Part shown: piece after piece, positions 13,900-20,671 of the stretch
Layout of the letters: each line of letters begins with the position of its first letter
Numbering within the stretch: the stretch's first letter is position 1
Source of the DNA: an uncultured Campylobacter sp.
Lineage (GTDB): Bacteria; Campylobacterota; Campylobacteria; Campylobacterales; Campylobacteraceae
Reading direction: 5' to 3'
Assembly (NCBI GenBank): GCA_900772495.1
Contig: CAAHEJ010000060.1
Coordinates: 1 to 20,671, forward strand
DNA: 20,671 bases
Notes under the pieces: model-generated
Database searches by the model: none
The model's input: the letters and a program-made list of their open reading frames with translations, nothing else
Told to the model about the DNA's origin: nothing
Position numbers and translations under genes: made by a program

Positions 13900-14688
13900 C
13901 TAAATTTCATAGTTTTTTATTATCTTGTCAAATCCCCACAACTTCTTTGCCTCACTCGCCTTTGGGGTGTCGATGATGAGCATTTCTTCCTTGTCGCTCA
14001 AACACTCTTTGATTTGCCCGAAAGCATCGACATACAGGCTATCGCCGTAAAATTCCCACACTTCGCTGCCGCTTTTTGCCTGCCCTATGCGATTTACCCG
14101 CAAAATCGCTGTGGAGCTTAAAAAAGCCCGCATTTTCAGTAGCTCGCGCCATCGTTGCTTGCTCTCAAAGGTGTTCGCGCAAGGCATTATGACTAAATCC
14201 AACTTTTTTTGCAAAATGAGCTGCCAAAAGGCGTCAAAATGCGCCTCAAAGCCAAAAAGCAAGGCGCATTTTAAGCCCTCATAAGAAAAACTAAAAAGCC
14301 GCAATTTCTCGCTGTGGTTGCAAAAAAATTTGTCCTCATTCCAGTGCGTATAAGGCATTAAAATCTGCTGTTCGTAGCTTTTTATCTCGCTTGGCGAAAC
14401 CTTTAAACAAAGTTTTTTCAAGCCCTTGTTTTCCACGCTGATATAAGGGGCAATGATGGTGAGTTCGTATTTTTTAGCAAATTCAGCTAAACTTGCCTTT
14501 TTGCTCTCGCTTTGTTCTTTGATGAGCTGTTTTGACATAGCGCAAAGCTCGGTAAAAAAGCTATTTAGCACATATTCGCCAAGCACGACAAGGTTCGCAC
14601 CGCTATCCTTGCAGGCTTTGAGATAATAATCAAGCCTCGCATCGCTTAGTGGCAGGGTTGAAAGCTGCAAAGCCGCTATCTTACTCAT
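13900..14688 (-). CDS. Carbon-nitrogen hydrolase (nitrilase) family protein lacking the catalytic Cys
   Basis: A 262-residue protein with the nitrilase-superfamily layout: N-terminal KIAALQLST strand (3-11), LVVLGEYV with the conserved Glu38, a segment PYTHWNED (112-119) where the catalytic Lys motif is expected, FGFEAHFD (145-152) where members have an I-C-Y-D-x-R-F-P type motif, and LDLVIMPCANTF (163-174) for the following strand. Counting back from the ADLIVVP-type strand puts Gly146 at the nucleophilic Cys position, and no Lys is evident in the Lys motif. It may be a non-catalytic member. The frame is open further upstream, but the ATG at 14688, giving an N-terminus at the first beta strand, is preceded by GGTGGA and overlaps the xseB stop by 8 bp. 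Corresponds by position to C. jejuni Cj1056c (from memory). Function unknown. Confidence 0.75.
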   Translation of the reverse strand: MSKIAALQLSTLPLSDARLDYYLKACKDSGANLVVLGEYVLNSFFTELCAMSKQLIKEQSESKKASLAEFAKKYELTIIAPYISVENKGLKKLCLKVSPSEIKSYEQQILMPYTHWNEDKFFCNHSEKLRLFSFSYEGLKCALLFGFEAHFDAFWQLILQKKLDLVIMPCANTFESKQRWRELLKMRAFLSSTAILRVNRIGQAKSGSEVWEFYGDSLYVDAFGQIKECLSDKEEMLIIDTPKASEAKKLWGFDKIIKNYEI

Positions 14689-14998
14689 CGATTTTTTCCA
14701 CCTCAAATTTAGCTTTTTCAAGGGCGTTGCGGGCATTTTCTATAAATTTAAGCCCCGTTTTGTAAAGTTTCACACTCTCATCAAGGCTTAAATCCTTGCT
14801 GTTTAGCCTTTCTAACGCCTCGTTTGCCTTTTTTAAATTTTCTTCAAAATTTGACGAATTTTCAGCTAAATCCTGCGAATTTGTATCAAAATTTTCGCCC
14901 TTTTGCTTGTCGCTTTTTTGGCTTAAATTTTCACTTTTTTGGCTTGAATTTTCATCTAAATTTAAGCCTAAATTCAGGCTTTGGTTGTCGTTTTTCAT
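14681..14998 (-). CDS. xseB: Exodeoxyribonuclease VII small subunit-like protein with extended N-terminus
   Basis: A 105-residue protein. Residues 51-105 match the XseB coiled-coil fold (PF02609): FEENLKKANEALERLNS, then LSLDESVKLYKTGLKFI, the family's characteristic helix-turn-helix. XseB binds the XseA catalytic subunit to form exonuclease VII, which degrades single-stranded DNA. Typical XseB proteins are 60-85 residues, and here the first 50 residues are an Asn/Ser/Gln/Lys-rich low-complexity extension with a repeated SQKS unit. The ATG at 14998 overlaps the guaB stop (ATGA) and has AAGGTT upstream, so the extension appears to be translated. xseA is not in the window. Corresponds by position to C. 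jejuni Cj1057c (from memory). Confidence 0.75.
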   Translation of the reverse strand: MKNDNQSLNLGLNLDENSSQKSENLSQKSDKQKGENFDTNSQDLAENSSNFEENLKKANEALERLNSKDLSLDESVKLYKTGLKFIENARNALEKAKFEVEKIDE

Positions 14999-16449
14999 TG
15001 ATGAACCTTATAATTTGGCGCTTCTTGGGTAATGGTTACATCGTGGACATGGCTTTCTTTAAGTCCTGCGCTTGTGATTTCGACAAATTCGGCTTTGGCT
15101 TGAAATTTATCTATGCTAGCAGCGCCCACATAGCCCATAGACGAACGCAAGCCCCCCAAAAGCTGATGAATCACGCCTTTTAAGCTACCCACATAAGGCA
15201 CACGCCCTTCTATGCCCTCAGGCACAAGCTTTTCGCTCGCTGTGCCTTCTTGGAAATACCTATCAGAACTGCCTCTTTGCATAGCCGCAAGCGAACCCAT
15301 ACCGCGATAACTCTTATATTGCCGCCCTTGCACGCTAAAAAGCTGCCCTGGGCTTTCGTCCGTGCCAGCAAGAAGCGAACCTATCATCACGCTGTGCGCC
15401 CCTGCTGCTATGGCTTTGGCTATGTCGCCTGAGTATTTTATACCCCCATCAGCGATGACAGGAACGCCAAATTTCCTTGCTTCCAAAGCACATTCATCAA
15501 TAGCTGAAATCTGCGGCACGCCCATACCAGAGACGATTCTAGTGGTGCAAATACTTCCTGGTCCCATACCAACTTTCACCGCATCAGCCCCAGCCTCGCA
15601 AAGTGCCTTTGTAGCTTCTTTTGTGGCGATATTGCCCGCGATAAGCTCGATTTGTGGGTAATCCTTTTTGATTTGCCTTATGCTTTCAATCACATTTTTA
15701 GAATGCCCGTGCGCGCTGTCAAGCACCAGCACATCAACATCAGCTTCGATTAAGGCTTTGACTCTGTCAAACTGCCCCACGCCAACAGCCGCACCCACGC
15801 GCAACCTGCCGTAGCTGTCTTTGTTTGCATTTGGAAATTCCTTGCGTTTTTTCAAGTCTTTTATAGTGATAAGTCCCTCCAAATAGCCGTTTTCACTCAC
15901 TATGGGCAGCTTTTCGATTTTGTGTTTAGAAAAAATCTTTTCCGCCTCGTCCAAAGTGCAACCCTTGTGCGCCGTGATTAAAGGGGGTTTTGTCATCACA
16001 TTTTCTACTAAATTTTCGCCGTTGCTCTCAAAACGCAAGTCTCTGTTTGTGAGAATTCCTATCAGTTTTCGCTCATTATCAACCACGGGCACGCCAGATA
16101 TGTGATACTCAGCCATTATGTCAAGGGCTTCTTGCACTTTGGCTTTTGCGCCCACAAAGATAGGGTCGATGATGACGCCACTTTCGCTTTTTTTCACGCG
16201 TTTTACCTCTTTGGCTTGTGAATTTATATCCATATTTTTGTGGATAATGCCTATGCCACCAAGCCTTGCCATCATTATGGCGGTTCTATGCTCTGTAACT
16301 GTGTCCATAGCCGCTGAGATGAGCGGGACATTAAGAGTAATGTTTTTGCTAAGCTTCGTGCTTATATCCACTTGCTTTGGCAAAATGTCCGAGTAGGCTG
16401 GCAAAAGCAGCACATCTTCAAAGGTCAATGCTCGTTTGACTATTTTCAT
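14995..16449 (-). CDS. guaB: IMP dehydrogenase
   Basis: A 484-residue cytosolic enzyme oxidising IMP to XMP with NAD+, the committed step of GMP synthesis. The barrel begins LTFEDVLLLPAYSD (8-21). Two CBS domains occupy about 92-205 as the usual insertion (VMTKPPLITAHKGCTLDEAE in the second). The catalytic loop is GPGSICTTR with Cys301. DGG (334-336) and GSLL (357-360) bind the phosphate, and the mobile flap includes QRGSSDRYFQ (391-400). All residues expected for activity are present and the length is standard. ATG at 16449 has a strong AAGGGGG site nine bases after the gatA stop, and the 3' end overlaps xseB by 4 bp. Confidence 0.97.
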   Translation of the reverse strand: MKIVKRALTFEDVLLLPAYSDILPKQVDISTKLSKNITLNVPLISAAMDTVTEHRTAIMMARLGGIGIIHKNMDINSQAKEVKRVKKSESGVIIDPIFVGAKAKVQEALDIMAEYHISGVPVVDNERKLIGILTNRDLRFESNGENLVENVMTKPPLITAHKGCTLDEAEKIFSKHKIEKLPIVSENGYLEGLITIKDLKKRKEFPNANKDSYGRLRVGAAVGVGQFDRVKALIEADVDVLVLDSAHGHSKNVIESIRQIKKDYPQIELIAGNIATKEATKALCEAGADAVKVGMGPGSICTTRIVSGMGVPQISAIDECALEARKFGVPVIADGGIKYSGDIAKAIAAGAHSVMIGSLLAGTDESPGQLFSVQGRQYKSYRGMGSLAAMQRGSSDRYFQEGTASEKLVPEGIEGRVPYVGSLKGVIHQLLGGLRSSMGYVGAASIDKFQAKAEFVEITSAGLKESHVHDVTITQEAPNYKVHQ

Positions 16450-16458
16450 TTTTCCCCC

Positions 16459-17829
16459 TTATTGATTTTTGATGATTTTTTCTAAACTCAAAGCCCCGTC
16501 AAGTAGGCTTTGCTCGTTATAAGCAACAAGTTGGGCTGAGATATTTAAGCCCGCCTTGTCCTTGCAAAGTGGCACTGAAATGCCCCCAAGCCCCGCTAAA
16601 TTCACAGAAATTGTAAAAATATCCTCCAAATACATTTGCATAGGGCTTTTACAAGCCTCAAATTCAAAGGCACTTGTCGGCGTAACGGGCATAAAAATCA
16701 AATCGCACTCATTTAAAATTTCATTATATTTTTGCTTGATTAAAGCCCTAGCCTTTGTCGCTTTTATGTAGTAAGCATCATAATACCCGCTACTTAACAC
16801 AAAGCACCCCAGCATTATGCGCCGTTTTACCTCATCTCCAAAGCCCTCACTGCGAGAATTCACATACATATCCTTTAAATGCTGTGAATTTTCGCTTCGT
16901 CTGCCATAACGCACCCCATCATAACGGCTTAAATTTGCGCTCGCTTCGGCTGTGGCGATGATATAATAAGCCGCAATGTCGTATTTGCTGTCCTGTAAGC
17001 TCTTATAGATTATCTTATGTCCGCTGTTTTCAAGCATAGCAACGCTTTTTAAAAGGGCATTTTTTACTTCATCACTGCATTGTTCTATGTAGTTTTTGAT
17101 AACGGCTATTGTTAATTTGCGGTTTGCGTTTAAATTTGGCGCGGTTTTTTCATACTCTGCCTTTACGCTCGTGCTGTCCTTTTCATCATATCCACTGATA
17201 GCATCGTATAAAATCGCCGCATCTTCTACATTTTGCGTTAAAACGCCAATTTGGTCTAAGCTCGATGAATAAGCGCCTAGCCCATAGCGACTTACACGCC
17301 CATAGCTTGGCTTAAAGCCCACGCACCCGCAAAATGCTGCTGGCTGGCGAACAGAACCGCCTGTATCTGAGCCTAAACTCGCAAGTGCAAGCTGTGCTGC
17401 TACCGCTGCTGCGCTGCCGCCGCTTGAACCGCCTGGAACCTTTGTGTTGTCCAAAGGATTTAAGGTTTTGCCATAAAATGAACTCGCTGTGGTGCTTCCC
17501 ATCGCAAATTCGTCCATATTGCACCGCCCAAAAGGCGTAAAACCAGCGTTTTTAAGATTTACAATCGCTGTGGCATCGTAAGGCGCGACATAGCCTTGCA
17601 AAATCTTTGAGCCACAAGTAAGCTCCCAGCCTTTCACGCTGATATTGTCCTTTATCGCCACAGGCACGGCTGAATTTGCGCCACTTAAATCGCACTCACT
17701 CAAAGGCTTGTCCAAAAACTGCTCGACATAAACGCCCAAATGCTTCTGCGCCTTTGCCCTTTCGTTTAACTCTTTTTTAAGCTCCACAAGCTCATTTTGG
17801 CTTAAATTTAAGGCTTCTTTTAAAGTCAT
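16459..17829 (-). CDS. gatA: Glutamyl/aspartyl-tRNA amidotransferase subunit A
   Basis: A 456-residue amidase-signature protein, the glutaminase subunit of GatCAB, which converts misacylated Glu-tRNA(Gln) and Asp-tRNA(Asn) to the amidated forms. The Ser-cisSer-Lys triad is visible: Lys60 in PVAIKDN, Ser135 in PGGSSGGS, and Ser159 in GSDTGGSVR. The spacing (75 and 24) matches what I recall for GatA of Staphylococcus (Lys79, Ser154, Ser178). Length is slightly shorter than many GatA proteins but complete. The start has AAGGAT at good spacing and its ATG overlaps the stop of the upstream 35-residue peptide as ATGA. gatB and gatC are not in the window. Confidence 0.96.
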   Translation of the reverse strand: MTLKEALNLSQNELVELKKELNERAKAQKHLGVYVEQFLDKPLSECDLSGANSAVPVAIKDNISVKGWELTCGSKILQGYVAPYDATAIVNLKNAGFTPFGRCNMDEFAMGSTTASSFYGKTLNPLDNTKVPGGSSGGSAAAVAAQLALASLGSDTGGSVRQPAAFCGCVGFKPSYGRVSRYGLGAYSSSLDQIGVLTQNVEDAAILYDAISGYDEKDSTSVKAEYEKTAPNLNANRKLTIAVIKNYIEQCSDEVKNALLKSVAMLENSGHKIIYKSLQDSKYDIAAYYIIATAEASANLSRYDGVRYGRRSENSQHLKDMYVNSRSEGFGDEVKRRIMLGCFVLSSGYYDAYYIKATKARALIKQKYNEILNECDLIFMPVTPTSAFEFEACKSPMQMYLEDIFTISVNLAGLGGISVPLCKDKAGLNISAQLVAYNEQSLLDGALSLEKIIKNQ

Positions 17830-17933
17830 TGTTTATCCTTTTTTTTGATGAAAAAAAGCAGCACCACAACAAGGGCTGCAATGCTTGCAAGTGTCGTAAA
17901 AATCACGCTTTGGGGTAAAGGCTCGCTAAACAT
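17826..17933 (-). CDS. 35-residue single-span membrane peptide between ileS and gatA
   Basis: A 36-codon frame links ileS and gatA: its ATG lies inside the last codons of ileS (8-bp overlap) and its TGA overlaps the gatA ATG. The product has a short polar N-terminus (MFSEPLPQ), one hydrophobic helix (about residues 9-29, rich in Ala, Val and Leu), and a basic tail KKKDKQ, as expected for a small inner-membrane peptide with the tail inside. An AAAGG lies about 11 bases upstream. From memory C. jejuni has a tiny gene (Cj1060c) at this same place, which supports it being real. Function unknown; one possible role is simply to couple translation of ileS and gatA. Confidence 0.72.
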   Translation of the reverse strand: MFSEPLPQSVIFTTLASIAALVVVLLFFIKKKDKQ

Positions 17934-20671
17934 TTTTCATCACCTTTAAACAGCGCGGACAAAGGCTATCCTCGTCCTTTGCCTTAAATTTCCAGCACCT
18001 TGGGCATTTGTGGTGTGTGGCTTTTAGGATTTTAAATTCGTGCGCTCCCACGCTAAAACTCGCTAAGCCCTCATCTTTGTCAAGGCTTTTAATCTCACTC
18101 ACCATAAAAAAGTCCTCAATGTCTTCTAAATTTTCGCTCAAAAGCTCGTTTGCGCTCGTTTGCAAGCAAAGTTCCAAAGTGGATTTGATGACTTTGTCTT
18201 TTTTAAGTGCGTCAATTTGCTCTAAAAAACTCTCACGCGATGAGAGCAGCAACTCATCGTTAATGCCCTTAAATTCAAAGTCAAAGTCATCTTCAAACAC
18301 CAAATCAAAGACATCTTTTGCCTTGCCCTTGATGATAGGGTTTGAATGCTCCAAAGCTTCATCAACTGAGTAAGTCAGTGTCGGCGCAAGTAGCTGTAAA
18401 AGTTGCTTTGCGATGAGTGCCATCGCACTTTGTGCGCTCACTCGGCGTTTTGAGCCTTTTTCATCGCAATAAAGCCTATCCTTGCAAATGTCAAGATAAA
18501 TTCCGCTCAAATCCACGATGAGAAAATTCATCAAACCATTGTAACCCTTGGCAAATTCATACTCGTCAAAGGCTGATTTAGCGGCTTTAAAAACGCTACT
18601 TGCGCGGTTTAAAATCCACCTGTCAATGAGCGTGAAATTCTTTGTCTCCAAAAACTCCAAGTCATTAGTGTTGGCAAGCAAAAAGCGAATGGTGTTGCGG
18701 ATTTTTCGGTATTGCTCGGCAACTTGCTTTAAAATGTTTTCTGAAATTTTTAAATCAGATGAGTAATCACTCAGCAAAATCCAAAGCCGCAAAACCTCCA
18801 CACCGTAGGTTTTGGCAACCTTTTGCGGGTCGATGACATTGCCCTTGCTTTTGCTCATCTTTTGTCCCTTTTCATCTATGGTAAAGCCGTGCGTTAAGAT
18901 AGCTTTGTAAGGGGCTTTTTCGTTGATGATTGATGAGAGCAAGAGTGAGCTTTGAAACCAGCCTCTGTGCTGGTCTGAGCCTTCTAAATACATACTTGCA
19001 GGAAATTCAGCTCCCTCAAATGCGCCTGATTTTAGCACCCCATTCCAAGTGCTGCCGCTGTCAAACCACACATCTAAAATGTCAAGGGTTTTTTCTAAAT
19101 TTTGAGCCTTATAAGGCGAATTTGCGGGCAACAAGTCCTTTATGTCAAGCTCCCACCAAGCATCAGCGCCTTGTTTTTCAAAGATTTGCGCTATATTTTC
19201 AAGCACAGCCTCATCTAAAATCACCTCTTTTGTCTTTTTGTCCCTAAAAAAAGCTATGGGTGTGCCCCAATCCCTTTGGCGTGAGATACACCAATCAGGG
19301 CGGTTTTCTATCATCGAACCTATGCGGTTAATGCCACTTTGCGGATAGAATTTTATCCTTTGAATTTGCTCATTTGCTACTTGACGCAAACTTTTGCCAT
19401 TTAGCTTTGGCTCGTCCATTGCGATAAACCATTGCTTTGTGGCGCGGTAAATCACAGGCTTGTGCGTGCGCCAGCAAAAAGGATAAGAGTGCGTAAAACG
19501 CGAACTTTGCAGTAAATTTTTACCCAAAAGCTCCAAAATTCGCTCATTTGCCTTAAAGATATGAAGCCCCACAAACTCATCAAGCACACTTTTGGGCATT
19601 AGCTTTTTGGTGCGCAAGCTCTCATCAAAGCAACCTCCATCATCAACGGGCATAAGCACTTCAATGCCGTATTTCAAACAAGCATAATAATCATCTTCTC
19701 CGTGTCCAGGAGCCGTATGCACCAAGCCGCTACCCCCGTCCATAAGCACATGCTCGCCTAAAATAAAGCGCGAAAGCCTTGAATTTAAAGGATTTATCGC
19801 GTGCAAGTTTTCAAGCTCACTTGCTTTGAATTCTTTTTGCACCTTGCCCTTTGACAAGCCCTTTTCTACCATACTTTCAAACAGGGGCTTTGCGAAAATC
19901 AACCCCTCGCCACTTAAAACATAAATTTCGTTTGGATTTAAGGCTATGGCTTGATTTGCGGGCAAGGTCCAAGGCGTAGTTGTCCATATCACCGCGCTTG
20001 CCTTTTTCACACCTAGCTTTTTTAGCGCATTTTCAGCCAAATCAAAAGCCACAAAAAGCGAGTAGTCCTCTTTGTCCTCATACTCAACCTCAGCCTCAGC
20101 AAGGGCTGACTTTGCCGCCCAGCTCCAAAACACGGGCTTACTTCGCTCTATCAAAAGCCCTCTTTTTGCTACCTCGCACAAGGTGCGGTAAATGCTTGCT
20201 TCAAAGGCAAAGTCCATTGTTACATAAGGCTTGTCCCAGTCGCCCAAAATGCCAAGCCCCTTAAATTCAGCCTTTTGAATGTCTATAAACTCTTGCGCGT
20301 GAGCGCGGCAAAGGGCGCGGATTTGCTTTTTGCTCGTGCTTTTTTTCTTTTCGCCAAGTTTGATTTCTACTTGCTGTTCTATGGGCAAGCCGTGGCAGTC
20401 CCAGCCCGGCGTGTAAGCCACGCGTTCGCCATTAAAATAATGCGTTTTGATAATGGTTTCTTTAAGGATTTTGTTAAGCGCGTGTCCTAGATGAATGTGT
20501 CCGTTCGCATAAGGCGGTCCATCGTGCAAGATGAAACTTGCTTTTGCGTTTAAACGCTTGCTTTTCATCTTTTCATAAGCATAGTTGTCCTTAAACCAGC
20601 GTTCAAAGCGGGTTTTTTCTTTGTTTGCCAAATCAGCCCTCATCTCAAAGCTCGTATTTGGTAGCAGTAGA
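17926..20671 (-). CDS. ileS: Isoleucyl-tRNA synthetase (5' end cut by right window edge)
   Basis: A class I aminoacyl-tRNA synthetase charging tRNA(Ile). Counting from the internal Met at 20643, the HIGH motif is HLGH (51-54), preceded by DGPPYANG. The editing domain begins near 200 and includes TTTPWTLP (about 221-228). KMSKS is at 595-599. A C-terminal zinc site is formed by Cys880, 883, 895 and 898. The Met at 20643 is unlikely to be the start: the frame stays open to the edge and encodes LLLPNTSFE, the conserved N-terminal stretch that precedes MRA in Campylobacter IleS. The true start therefore lies just beyond the window, probably by fewer than ten codons. About 914 codons are visible. 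It heads the densely packed ileS, membrane peptide, gatA, guaB, xseB, nitrilase-like operon. Confidence 0.97.
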   Translation of the reverse strand, partial: LLLPNTSFEMRADLANKEKTRFERWFKDNYAYEKMKSKRLNAKASFILHDGPPYANGHIHLGHALNKILKETIIKTHYFNGERVAYTPGWDCHGLPIEQQVEIKLGEKKKSTSKKQIRALCRAHAQEFIDIQKAEFKGLGILGDWDKPYVTMDFAFEASIYRTLCEVAKRGLLIERSKPVFWSWAAKSALAEAEVEYEDKEDYSLFVAFDLAENALKKLGVKKASAVIWTTTPWTLPANQAIALNPNEIYVLSGEGLIFAKPLFESMVEKGLSKGKVQKEFKASELENLHAINPLNSRLSRFILGEHVLMDGGSGLVHTAPGHGEDDYYACLKYGIEVLMPVDDGGCFDESLRTKKLMPKSVLDEFVGLHIFKANERILELLGKNLLQSSRFTHSYPFCWRTHKPVIYRATKQWFIAMDEPKLNGKSLRQVANEQIQRIKFYPQSGINRIGSMIENRPDWCISRQRDWGTPIAFFRDKKTKEVILDEAVLENIAQIFEKQGADAWWELDIKDLLPANSPYKAQNLEKTLDILDVWFDSGSTWNGVLKSGAFEGAEFPASMYLEGSDQHRGWFQSSLLLSSIINEKAPYKAILTHGFTIDEKGQKMSKSKGNVIDPQKVAKTYGVEVLRLWILLSDYSSDLKISENILKQVAEQYRKIRNTIRFLLANTNDLEFLETKNFTLIDRWILNRASSVFKAAKSAFDEYEFAKGYNGLMNFLIVDLSGIYLDICKDRLYCDEKGSKRRVSAQSAMALIAKQLLQLLAPTLTYSVDEALEHSNPIIKGKAKDVFDLVFEDDFDFEFKGINDELLLSSRESFLEQIDALKKDKVIKSTLELCLQTSANELLSENLEDIEDFFMVSEIKSLDKDEGLASFSVGAHEFKILKATHHKCPRCWKFKAKDEDSLCPRCLKVMKNV

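Noticed and set aside
20641..20643. Met at 20643 as the ileS start
   Set aside because: The frame is open to the edge and encodes LLLPNTSFE, the conserved stretch upstream of this Met in Campylobacter IleS, so the gene is truncated by the window.

Overview
The window looks like a chromosomal segment of a Campylobacter-type epsilonproteobacterium (Campylobacterota). Three things point there: the protein set, the short AT-rich promoters made of a T-run followed by TATAAT, and a gene order that matches, from memory, two blocks of the Campylobacter jejuni chromosome. One block resembles Cj1371-Cj1374 plus Cj1377; the other resembles Cj1052-Cj1061 (mutS2, small membrane protein, murC, nitrilase-like protein, xseB-like, guaB, gatA, tiny membrane protein, ileS). 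Base composition of the core genes is clearly higher than in C. jejuni (about 47% GC in a hand-counted part of murC), so this is probably another species. I do not name one.

Layout. Positions 1-142 hold the start of an unidentified minus-strand gene cut by the window edge. Two plus-strand genes follow: a secreted BspA/DUF285 repeat protein (320-1132) and the house-cleaning NTP pyrophosphatase rdgB (1340-1951), with a probable 29-residue membrane peptide coupled to its stop codon. Every confidently identified gene from 2000 to the right edge is on the minus strand. Read in the direction of transcription, from the right edge, they are: ileS (cut at its 5' end), a 35-residue membrane peptide, gatA, guaB, xseB, a nitrilase-family protein lacking the catalytic Cys, murC, an inserted type II restriction-modification pair, a small membrane protein, mutS2, then after a 266-bp gap a multi-cluster ferredoxin, then mlaA-mlaC-RND transporter.

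How they work together. The right half is a tightly packed housekeeping operon group (isoleucyl-tRNA synthesis, Glu-tRNA/Asp-tRNA amidation, GMP synthesis, peptidoglycan precursor synthesis, DNA maintenance) with start/stop overlaps. The left minus-strand unit (mlaA, mlaC and an RND-family exporter) is a compact outer-membrane lipid-trafficking operon in which an RND protein sits where other bacteria have the MlaFEDB ABC transporter.

The most notable accessory element is the restriction-modification pair at 10668-12387. It has a gamma-type N6-adenine methyltransferase and a 172-residue GIY-YIG nuclease whose candidate catalytic residues sit at a constant +2 offset from those I recall for Hpy188I. 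It is AT-rich relative to its neighbours, has its own promoter, and interrupts the murC/small-membrane-protein/mutS2 order. I saw no tRNA, rRNA, CRISPR array, insertion sequence or integrase. No gene-free stretch exceeds 300 bases.
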